From: JAWKTT01 sp041398965
Lineage (GTDB): Bacteria; Planctomycetota; Planctomycetia; Planctomycetales; Planctomycetaceae
Assembly: GCA_041398965.1 (NCBI GenBank)
Contig: JAWKTT010000004.1
Coordinates: 124,001 to 188,000, forward strand
Reading direction: 5' to 3'
DNA length: 64,000 nucleotides
Shown here: positions 42,406-48,725 of the stretch, piece by piece
Position numbering within the stretch: position 1 is the first letter of the stretch
Layout of the letters: each line of letters begins with the position of its first letter
The notes under the pieces: generated by a model
What the model saw: only the letters and a program-made list of their open reading frames with translations
What the model was told of the DNA's origin: nothing
The model's database searches: none
Program-made: the position numbers and the translations under genes

Positions 42406-44164
42406 GGCCCTCCTCCTCGTCGATTAAAGTGCGAGTGGGGGGATCAGGATCGAGCGGAAGAATTAGCGTCGGTTTCTGTCCGGTGAGACGTCCGACATGC
42501 TGGGAGTGATCTGCGTTCTGGAATGAGAGCTTTCGCAGTTCCACGATCAAGAGATCGAGGAACTCCTTCCGCTCCCGCAAGATTGTTTCGGGTGATGCGA
42601 ATTCGGGGCGGGAGATGATTTCTTGGCGCCATTCTTGGAGTTTCCCGGCGGCGTATTTGGGGGCGTGGGAGAACGGGTCGATGGCGAGTGGGGTTTGGGT
42701 TTTCCAGACGCCGTGGCCGTCGATGAGCAGAACGGCTTCGCCGGTGCCGAGTTCTTTGAGTTCGGCTGCGGCGGCCCATTCGATCTCGTCTTTGCCGTAA
42801 AACTGTAGTCCGGAGATGACCTCCTTCGTGACGATCTTTGGGACCAGTGTCTGCTTGCGGGTCATGTTCGTCGTTCTGGTCGACGTTCGCTGTTGGGCTT
42901 TCGCCTGGCTTCGCGATTGACCAGAGCCGTGAGCGGTCGTTCGCTGCTCGGCGTTGTGGACGGCAGTCGTCAACGTGGCGGTGAGGTTGTCCGTGCTCCC
43001 TTCGGTGAGGGTCTGCCCCTCCATCTCCGACGTCCCTTCGCCGCGATCCACCAACTCCCGCAACTCGTGTCCGACGGTGAACTGTTGTTGCGAGGTTTGG
43101 ACATGCTTCACCCGTGGTCCTTGATGAGCAGCGAGAGCGACCTGTTTGCCGAAGAATTCGGCATCGATGTTGTGTCGAAAGTACAGCTTCACGCGACACA
43201 TGTCGTGGATTGTTCGCAGGAACTCGTTGTCTGTTCGACCAACGAACCGTGAACCACCCTGATGCAACAACACAAATGATGTGCGGTACTTCCGAATCTC
43301 CGTTGCCATCCTCTCCAACAGCGGACCACAACTTTCATTGAATACGGGCAATTCATCGATGACGCAGAGGCGTCGCTGACGCTGTTGTTCTGGCGTCGAC
43401 ATTACGACCGCCAGATAGTTCGTCAACACGACGTTGGCGATCAATCGTTGCACTTCGTCGCTGAGGATTTCGCCTCGTTCTGGATCGACCCGATCGAGGT
43501 CGACGATCAGGGACATCCCCGACTCGTAAATCTCCCGGAAGTCGATCGTGTGTTGCCGACGGGAGAGGAGTACCTCTGACGCCGGGTGTTCCAAGAGGGT
43601 GGCGATCCGGTTTCGGGCCGAGCCGATCTCGGCTTCAAGATCACTCACTTTCATCCCTGCCAGTGCCTGCATCTGGAGTCGCGCCATCTCATCGGGAGCC
43701 AACTGTACCAACAGGTCGTAGACCGGATGGTGCGGGTCGATGAGCATGGCGGCATCGGCGAGTGTGAGACCGCTCTGCCAGAGCATCCACAACCAACGTG
43801 TCACCCATTTTCGCATCACTGGCCGAAACGCGAACCCCGCCCCACCTTCACCGACTGCGGCCAAGATGATGTTGGCGGTGAGCGCCACTTGAATGCGTCC
43901 CCGCGAAAGCCGTTCGTAATCCGTCAGTTGAGCTTCATCGGCGCCATGCGACAGCGGGTTGATGGCGGCAGCGTGCCGGGAGTCCGCGACTCGCCAGTAG
44001 ATGATCTTCTTCCGCAGACGTTCCGGGAGATCGAGACACATCTTCCACGTTTTCTTCGCCGCATCACCGTGCGGATCAATATGCAGAAACGGCACCCCCA
44101 TCTCCGCCGCTTCGAGCATCGACCACTGCGAGGGTTTGATTTCCCCGCTTCCCCGATGTCCCAC
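42386..44164 (-). CDS. TraD/TraG-like coupling ATPase, P-loop disrupted
   Basis: 592 residues from a GTG. GVPFLHIDPHGDAAKKTW and LCVIDELPVFNESCG (Walker B), TEIRKYRTSFVLLHQGGSRF and a long hydrophilic segment (residues about 375-450) are TraD-like. The Walker A is abnormal: the frame begins at GHRGSGEIKPSQW without GKS/T, while the natural N-terminus lies in another frame (44165-44279). Either the protein is inactive or the sequence carries indels. It follows a small membrane-anchored protein gene. Companion of the intact ATPase at 19073. Confidence 0.75.
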   Translation of the reverse strand: MGHRGSGEIKPSQWSMLEAAEMGVPFLHIDPHGDAAKKTWKMCLDLPERLRKKIIYWRVADSRHAAAINPLSHGADEAQLTDYERLSRGRIQVALTANIILAAVGEGGAGFAFRPVMRKWVTRWLWMLWQSGLTLADAAMLIDPHHPVYDLLVQLAPDEMARLQMQALAGMKVSDLEAEIGSARNRIATLLEHPASEVLLSRRQHTIDFREIYESGMSLIVDLDRVDPERGEILSDEVQRLIANVVLTNYLAVVMSTPEQQRQRRLCVIDELPVFNESCGPLLERMATEIRKYRTSFVLLHQGGSRFVGRTDNEFLRTIHDMCRVKLYFRHNIDAEFFGKQVALAAHQGPRVKHVQTSQQQFTVGHELRELVDRGEGTSEMEGQTLTEGSTDNLTATLTTAVHNAEQRTTAHGSGQSRSQAKAQQRTSTRTTNMTRKQTLVPKIVTKEVISGLQFYGKDEIEWAAAAELKELGTGEAVLLIDGHGVWKTQTPLAIDPFSHAPKYAAGKLQEWRQEIISRPEFASPETILRERKEFLDLLIVELRKLSFQNADHSQHVGRLTGQKPTLILPLDPDPPTRTLIDEEEGHVPWSI

Positions 44165-44279
44165 TCCTGACGATCAGCACCGGGTTGTCATCGGTCAGAA
44201 CAGCTCGAATGGTTTGAATGAACTGCCGCTTCGAGAGGTGCGGCAGATCGAGCGGTCGTTGTCGTTTCGGGTTGTTCAT
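44165..44279 (-). pseudogene. 5' part of the TraD-like ATPase gene in a different frame
   Basis: From an ATG at 44279 the frame reads MNNPKRQRPLDLPHLSKRQF, then TDDNPVLIVRSGTSG and on into non-coding sequence. LIVRSG is the strand preceding a P-loop. The three frames around 44130-44165 hold pieces of a Walker A (GTSGKR, GHRGSG, EAGKSN), so small indels have scrambled it. Confidence 0.6.
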
Positions 44280-44285
44280 GTTCGT

Positions 44286-44933
44286 TCACTCCCTCCCAAA
44301 CAGAGCCTGTTGAAAGCGTCGTTCTTCTGCTTCGAGAAGCTGGTTCCGGATCTCTTCGTCGATGGACGCCAGTCCGCGAATCGCCTCAACCCGTTGCGTA
44401 TGTTCTTCCTGGACCTGTAGTAGTTGGGCTTGAAAATCCTGAACGGCATCCCCCCCGGTTGGGATTGGAGGAACATTCCCAGTCGTGCGGTCCACTTCCT
44501 GTCGGATGTAGTCCGCTTCGAATCCCGGCATCCCCATCGCTTCGACCAACTCGGTGAGCGAAGCGATCAGAATGTCCCGCGATGTGCCACGACGCAGGCA
44601 ACTTTGAAAGTGCTGCACCAACAACGGACGAAAGCGGTGATACTGTCGCTGCCGAAAATCCGGGGGAACAGCACGGGCCTGCTGGGCCGCACTCGCCGCC
44701 CGACGAAAGTCTGGATCAGGTTCACGATCGAGATGGAGAATGGCCTCTTGCATCTGCCGATAGAGTCGTCGCAACAGCTCTTCCTGTTGTTGCAACTCGC
44801 GTCGCGTCGGGGCCGGTGGGTGGTAGACCGGGTTGTTCCAACTGCGGAAGAACTGCCCGGTTCCCGCGATCATGCGAAAACCGAGCCATCCAACGCCACC
44901 CAGTAAGGCCAAGGCAATCAAACTTTCCATCAC
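44286..44933 (-). CDS. Membrane-anchored coiled-coil protein
   Basis: 215 residues. One N-terminal membrane helix (ESLIALALLGGVGWLGFRMI), then a helical body: RRELQQQEELLRRLYRQMQE, HFQSCLRRGTSRDILIASLT and VQEEHTQRVEAIRGLASIDE. The C-terminus ends RRFQQALFGRE. Its position directly before the TraD-like gene (6 bases from the ATG at 44279) suggests a membrane partner of that ATPase. No family recognised. Confidence 0.8.
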   Translation of the reverse strand: MMESLIALALLGGVGWLGFRMIAGTGQFFRSWNNPVYHPPAPTRRELQQQEELLRRLYRQMQEAILHLDREPDPDFRRAASAAQQARAVPPDFRQRQYHRFRPLLVQHFQSCLRRGTSRDILIASLTELVEAMGMPGFEADYIRQEVDRTTGNVPPIPTGGDAVQDFQAQLLQVQEEHTQRVEAIRGLASIDEEIRNQLLEAEERRFQQALFGRE

Positions 44934-44973
44934 TGTTGCCTCACTTCAGTTTGATGCGAAAATCGAAAAGGTG

Positions 44974-45900
44974 TTACGTCAGTTTCTTCTGCGGGACCAC
45001 GTTGATTCGAACGAGTTCGTCGAGGAGACCAAACTTGTCGACCCGCAGTTCATCACAGTCTGGGCAGGGGAGTGCTCCTCGGTCGGGATCGGCCAGAGCG
45101 ATCGTGTTCCAGGCGACGTAGTGCGACTGGCCCTCGGCGATCCCGAGCTTCTCACGGATGATGTCCCGTCCGTTCAACTCGAACTCGGGCGACATCCCGA
45201 CCTGAAGGAACTGTCGATCGCCAAGATGCTCCATCAATCGTCCATACCGGTTGTCGGCCCCACGCGTCAGCAACCCGACGACAATCTGACCGGCGATGGC
45301 ATCCGGGATCCGCACACTGAAGATGTCCGCTCCCTGACTCGATGGATCGAGGGAGACACCCGGTCGCTGCACCGCCTGTTGCTGAGCCGCGTAGCGGTTC
45401 GAGCAGAGGCAACGGAAGCAGGGGAGTTGATGCACAGGATCGGTCCAGACCACCTCCGCTCCCAGGCCACCGGCATAGATGCCGATAAACACCGCCGGGA
45501 CATCTTCGATCAGGGCTAGCCGGTTGACGAGTGCCTGGGCTCGAAACGAATCGGTGGCGGCGATGAACAGGTCCGTCCCACCAACCAGCAGAGCCGCTTC
45601 TTCCTCCGGCATCGTCGTCAGATCGAGTGTCAGACAATGGACCTCTGCGGATGGGTTGATACCGAGAATCATCGCCTTGACGGCACTCACCTTATATTGG
45701 CCCACATCACCGGCGTTGTGCCCCTGTCGGGCCATGTTCTCGGCACCGATCCGATCGGGGTCAATGAGCAGCCACCGTTTGACACCACAACGCGTCAGAT
45801 CGCCGATCAGGCCGACGGAACCACCGGTCCCGAAGATCGTGACCTGTTTCGATTGCAGAGCGTCGACGTCGATACTGTTTGAGATACGACTGAAGTCCAT
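44974..45900 (-). CDS. ThiF/E1-like adenylyltransferase
   Basis: 308 residues. Nucleotide-binding Rossmann motif VTIFGTGGSVG (20-30), LLIDPDRIGAENMARQGHNA (44-63) with the E1 Asp and Arg residues, and the conserved Lys in VGQYKVSAV. TDLFIAATDSF and FIGIYAGGLGAEVVWTD follow. Two Cys pairs (CFRC at 161-164 and CPDC at 279-282) can bind zinc. E1-like proteins adenylate the C-terminal glycine of a ubiquitin-like protein. Separated from the JAB gene by a strong hairpin. With JAB and E2-like genes it forms a conjugation cassette. Confidence 0.92.
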   Translation of the reverse strand: MDFSRISNSIDVDALQSKQVTIFGTGGSVGLIGDLTRCGVKRWLLIDPDRIGAENMARQGHNAGDVGQYKVSAVKAMILGINPSAEVHCLTLDLTTMPEEEAALLVGGTDLFIAATDSFRAQALVNRLALIEDVPAVFIGIYAGGLGAEVVWTDPVHQLPCFRCLCSNRYAAQQQAVQRPGVSLDPSSQGADIFSVRIPDAIAGQIVVGLLTRGADNRYGRLMEHLGDRQFLQVGMSPEFELNGRDIIREKLGIAEGQSHYVAWNTIALADPDRGALPCPDCDELRVDKFGLLDELVRINVVPQKKLT

Positions 45901-45946
45901 GAGAGTCTCCTAATGAGGGGATGTGATGAGTCTGTGAGAGAGAGAA

Positions 45947-45980
45947 ACAGACCGTCGCCGTGGGAGGGGCGACGGTCTGT
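45947..45980 (-). terminator. Hairpin between JAB and ThiF genes
   Basis: ACAGACCGTCGCC (45947-45959), 8-base loop, GGCGACGGTCTGT (45968-45980); on the minus strand it runs into TTTCTCTCTC. Likely a terminator or attenuator lowering ThiF expression relative to JAB. Confidence 0.7.
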
Positions 45981-45985
45981 CGGGG

Positions 45986-46606
45986 CTAAACAAGCACAAG
46001 GTCGGCGAACTGGATGCGGCGGACATCCTGCGTGTCGATCAGATACGGATAGAGCTGTTGTCCGCAAACAATCGGAAACAGAAACCACCCGCCACCGTTC
46101 TTCGGATCACTGAAGATGCGGCGTAAGAACTCCAGGTCGCCGTACGAAGGACGCGTGCATCCGGGGGGATGCGAATGGATGATGCCGACGCAGCTCAGAC
46201 CGGCGTCACGCACCTTTTTGATCTCCCGATTAAGGGAGTGGTCGTCGATGGTGAACGACGCCGGACGCGAGTCCCCTTGCGTATCCTTCACGTACCGGAC
46301 CACCAAGTCTTGTGAATCCTCTGGCCCCAACAGGATGCCCCCCTGCTCAAGCTGAAAGCGTTCCTCGGATAGGTCCTGCATAATCTTGTGGTAGGCTGCC
46401 TGCGTGAACTTCATCACTGGTCGCAGAGCCGCGTGTTCGTTCATCCGATCACGTTCTGCACGTGTCGCTGCGGCGTACTCGCTCTGTTCTTCTTGTTCAT
46501 GATCCGGCTCATGAGACGGCGGGTCATCGGGGGGAGAGATGGGGCCAAATTGCTGACGATCCTGCTGTAGGTCGTGACGGGACGAATGGTGGTTGCGACG
46601 CGACAT
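45986..46606 (-). CDS. JAB/JAMM (MPN) metalloprotease
   Basis: 206 residues. After a Gln/Pro-rich, disordered 55-residue start comes the JAB domain: EQGGILLG with the upstream catalytic Glu (88), then GIIHSHPPGCTRPSYGD, an exact HxH-x10-D zinc motif (H144, H146, D157). The C-terminal strand region is GGGWFLFPIVCGQQ and YLIDTQDVRRIQFADLVLV. JAMM proteases cut ubiquitin-like proteins from targets or trim precursors. GGAG lies 8 bases before the ATG. Together with ThiF and the E2-like protein it makes a bacterial Ub-like pathway. Confidence 0.93.
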   Translation of the reverse strand: MSRRNHHSSRHDLQQDRQQFGPISPPDDPPSHEPDHEQEEQSEYAAATRAERDRMNEHAALRPVMKFTQAAYHKIMQDLSEERFQLEQGGILLGPEDSQDLVVRYVKDTQGDSRPASFTIDDHSLNREIKKVRDAGLSCVGIIHSHPPGCTRPSYGDLEFLRRIFSDPKNGGGWFLFPIVCGQQLYPYLIDTQDVRRIQFADLVLV

Positions 46607-46648
46607 GTGAGTGCTCCAGAAAAGTGGTTGGTGAAAGTGAGACCGAAG

Positions 46649-46677
46649 TCACCCGCCGCTTACCACGGCGGGTGACT
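46649..46677. other. Perfect hairpin upstream of the JAB gene
   Basis: GTCACCCGCCG, 7-base loop, CGGCGGGTGAC. No T-run on the minus strand, so it could be a processing site or a regulatory stem in the leader of the JAB mRNA. Confidence 0.6.
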
Positions 46678-46754
46678 CGGCAGAAACTCCTCGTTCCCTG
46701 GCCACAAATGACCAAGAAACGGCGACTCGATGCGTCTCCTACGAAAGTAGGGGA

Positions 46755-46817
46755 CTAGGCATGAAGCGTGCCGGGTGGCAACTCTTCAACGCCTGAAAAC
46801 GTGCGTTGTTCCGTCAT
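46755..46817 (-). CDS. 20-residue peptide gene
   Basis: ATG at 46817 is preceded by AAGGAG at ideal spacing. The 20 residues begin MTEQRTFSGVEELPPG and end TLHA before TAG. The strong ribosome site is the main support. Could be a leader peptide or a real small protein of the conjugation cassette. Confidence 0.4.
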   Translation of the reverse strand: MTEQRTFSGVEELPPGTLHA

Positions 46818-46922
46818 GGCTGACTCCTTGTGTTAGGTGGTTGGTCCCTCTCGCTGAAAACACTTCGTTCGCTGGTGGAGAGGGTTGACCGCTACGAATC
46901 TCACGACTTATGAAATGGCCGA

Positions 46923-47198
46923 TTAGCAACTAGGAAAAGTCCCGGTTGTGATGTACTTCGACCACCCCTCAGCCCAGCATCTTCCAATCTTGACCGCGGC
47001 TTCCGCCGAACGAGGTTCGCGCCCCGCTGCGACACAGATCTGATTCCCAGCGAGTAGATGGTTGTGATGGGCACCTCGTTGATGGATGTCCGGCGGGTAG
47101 AGGCGGGCGTAAATGTGATAGGTCCCATTCCTCTGCAGCACCGCATCAATCACAAAGCAGTGCTTTCCATTGATCCGAAATTCTTTGCGGACGTTCAT
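46923..47198 (-). CDS. E2-like (ubiquitin-conjugating) small protein
   Basis: 91 residues from MNVRKEFRINGKHCFVIDAV, with GGAG 7 bases upstream. The core ARLYPPDIHQRGAHHNHLLA then GNQICVAAG parallels the eukaryotic E2 pattern YP...HPN....G.ICL: YPP at 34-36, HHN at 44-46, the candidate catalytic Cys at 55. Two Trp (75, 79) follow. Length is short of a full UBC fold, as in bacterial E2-like families. It would accept the ubiquitin-like protein from ThiF/E1. Assignment is from motif and neighbours; moderate. Confidence 0.65.
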   Translation of the reverse strand: MNVRKEFRINGKHCFVIDAVLQRNGTYHIYARLYPPDIHQRGAHHNHLLAGNQICVAAGREPRSAEAAVKIGRCWAEGWSKYITTGTFPSC

Positions 47199-47318
47199 GA
47201 GTCTTCTCCGTGAGAAATGTGATGGCGTTGGGGGACTGAACCCACTAAGAATCAGCCGTCCCCGCATCGCCGAAAGGAATACGCTCAGTGGTCGTGACGC
47301 CGTCGTCGTACGTATCTC

Positions 47319-47525
47319 TTACGGCGACGATGGCTTCATCGGGACGGGTTGTGGCGGCTTGCCGTTGCCGACGCGGGCCAACACCCGTAACACTTCGGGG
47401 AGACGTTGCGTCGAGATGTTCTGCAACTCGCCGCCGCCAGCCCGGACAGACCAGACTTCAAGCTCTGACTTGCCGGTGAGGTCGCAGGTGCCGTGGGGGT
47501 TGCGACCGAGGATTTCGATATTCAT
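47319..47525 (-). CDS. 68-residue element protein, candidate Ub-like or PC4-like
   Basis: MNIEILGRNPHGTCDLTGKS, then ELEVWSVRAGGGELQNISTQ and RLPEVLRVLARVG. CCAGGAG precedes the ATG at 8 bases. Two beta segments and a helix; the ending resembles the last strand-helix of the 47630 protein. In the conjugation cassette it is a possible substrate, but the C-terminus (PMKPSSP) lacks the diglycine expected of a mature Ub-like protein, unless the JAB protease trims it. Function open. Confidence 0.5.
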   Translation of the reverse strand: MNIEILGRNPHGTCDLTGKSELEVWSVRAGGGELQNISTQRLPEVLRVLARVGNGKPPQPVPMKPSSP

Positions 47526-47629
47526 GAGTGTTGCTCCTGGTTTGGTTCGTGTGTGTGGTGAGTCTCAAGGCGCACCGCGATCCGCAGTGCCACTTGGGGG
47601 GAGGGGAGAGGAGAAATCCTGTCGCTGCG

Positions 47630-47875
47630 TTATTTCGGGTCGATGGCGGTCTCGATCAACTCGCCTTCAATCTCTTGCAGCAGTCGCACGACGGTGGGGA
47701 CATCGGCCGGGTTGAGCGAGACAGTCGTCGACTTCCATTCGCCCCCCTGCCGGTCGTAGTACCGGCGAGAGAGACTGACGGAACGAAACGTCGTCCCCTG
47801 CTCCTCCCGCTCGTTCGCCCAGACCGCCACGGACAGATGTCCCAGTTCACGTTTTGCAATCGGCTTGTTCATCAT
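47630..47875 (-). CDS. Small element protein, paralogue 3 (possible PC4-like fold)
   Basis: 81 residues: MNKPIAKRELGHLSVAVWAN, FRSVSLSRRYYDRQGGEWKS, then TVSLNPADVPTVVRLLQEIE. Matches 32947-33201 strand for strand (SVSxF/SVAVW; RSVxLxxRY-DG-WK; a VVRLLQ helix). The start overlaps the previous stop by 4 bases, with GAGGAG upstream. Possibly single-stranded nucleic-acid binding. Confidence 0.7.
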   Translation of the reverse strand: MMNKPIAKRELGHLSVAVWANEREEQGTTFRSVSLSRRYYDRQGGEWKSTTVSLNPADVPTVVRLLQEIEGELIETAIDPK

Positions 47876-48129
47876 TCGCTCCTCAGTTCGTTAGGGTGGT
47901 GAAGGGGAGAGGGGAGTTCGTCCGAACTTGAAGAACTGTCAACCACCGTCGTCGACATGATGCAGTGCCATAGCCAGTAATGGAGAAACACCACCACCGT
48001 CTTCGCCGAGGCCGCGACCAATCCCAGCAGAGCCGCCCGTTGCAAGACGACCTCTTCGGACAGCAGGATCGAAAAGGTGACCGCATACAGCGACGCAAAC
48101 AACGAAAGTCGTTCCGCCAACACCAACAT
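47872..48129 (-). CDS. Small two-helix membrane protein
   Basis: 85 residues. LSLFASLYAVTFSILLSEEV and ALLGLVAASAKTVVVFLHYW are hydrophobic helices; the C-terminus is Ser-rich. A GGGGAG sits 6 bases before the ATG at 48129. First gene of the minus-strand operon that leads to the E2/JAB/ThiF cassette. Function unknown. Confidence 0.7.
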   Translation of the reverse strand: MLVLAERLSLFASLYAVTFSILLSEEVVLQRAALLGLVAASAKTVVVFLHYWLWHCIMSTTVVDSSSSSDELPSPLHHPNELRSE

Positions 48130-48488
48130 CAGACGCTCCCCGCTCAGGTGAGTGAGTTGTTTCGGAGACCAACTGTGTGTCTCCTCTCACCCCCTGGCGC
48201 AGGCGCTGCACATTTCGACCATCAGCAGGCCAAAAACAGCCCCTCCAGCAACCTCACCGTCGCCGAAACTTCATCCGCCGCAGCAACTTACGGAATATCG
48301 AAAAAGATTTCGCAACGAGGCAGTGAGCCTGAAACGCCCGCAGTGAATTGCAGAGATCGTTTCATCAGATTCCATCTCTTCGATAGAACGACTACTCCCG
48401 CTGCCTGTCGCCGTTAAACCATAGGCAACACGGCAGAACGATCGCAGACAAGCCTGGAAGGGATCAGTGCAAGGAGTCAGCCGATTCA
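48130..48488. other. Intergenic; searched for DGR template repeat and RT, none seen
   Basis: In canonical diversity-generating retroelements a template repeat and a reverse transcriptase follow avd. Here 358 bases separate the Avd-like gene from the next operon, and by eye they contain neither a copy resembling the variable region nor RT motifs. Confidence 0.6.
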
Positions 48489-48704
48489 TCACTCATCACG
48501 GACAGCGTTCGCCATCAGGATGAGTTCCTCGAATTCAAAGCTCAGTCCCTCCAGACGTGACGTGTAGCTCAATCGCAGGTTCTTAGGGAACCGCTGGGTG
48601 TGGTTTAGCAACCAGACGTTGAACTCGTGTGTCTTGACGAACAGTGGAGTTTCAGGAGATGCCGTCTTTAACGCGAGCGCAAGGCCCCCCTTGCGTCCCC
48701 CCAT
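48489..48704 (-). CDS. Avd-like accessory variability protein, shortened
   Basis: 71 residues. KTHEFNVWLLNHTQRFPKNL then SYTSRLEGLSFEFEELILMA is the helix 1/helix 2 pattern of Avd/four-helix-bundle proteins (WLL-HT-RFPK-; family known from diversity-generating retroelements and 23S rRNA intervening sequences). Usual Avd length is about 110-130 residues, so two helices are missing and the gene is likely truncated. It starts 21 bases after the STAND-FGE target gene, as avd genes do. Confidence 0.7.
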   Translation of the reverse strand: MGGRKGGLALALKTASPETPLFVKTHEFNVWLLNHTQRFPKNLRLSYTSRLEGLSFEFEELILMANAVRDE

Positions 48705-48725
48705 CAGAGGTCAAGGAACAGAGCG

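Noticed and set aside
44120..44150. Slippery G_GGA_AAT in the TraD-like gene as programmed -1 frameshift
   Set aside because: A -1 shift leads to the wrong frame; the body of the protein needs the +1 frame, so indels explain it better.
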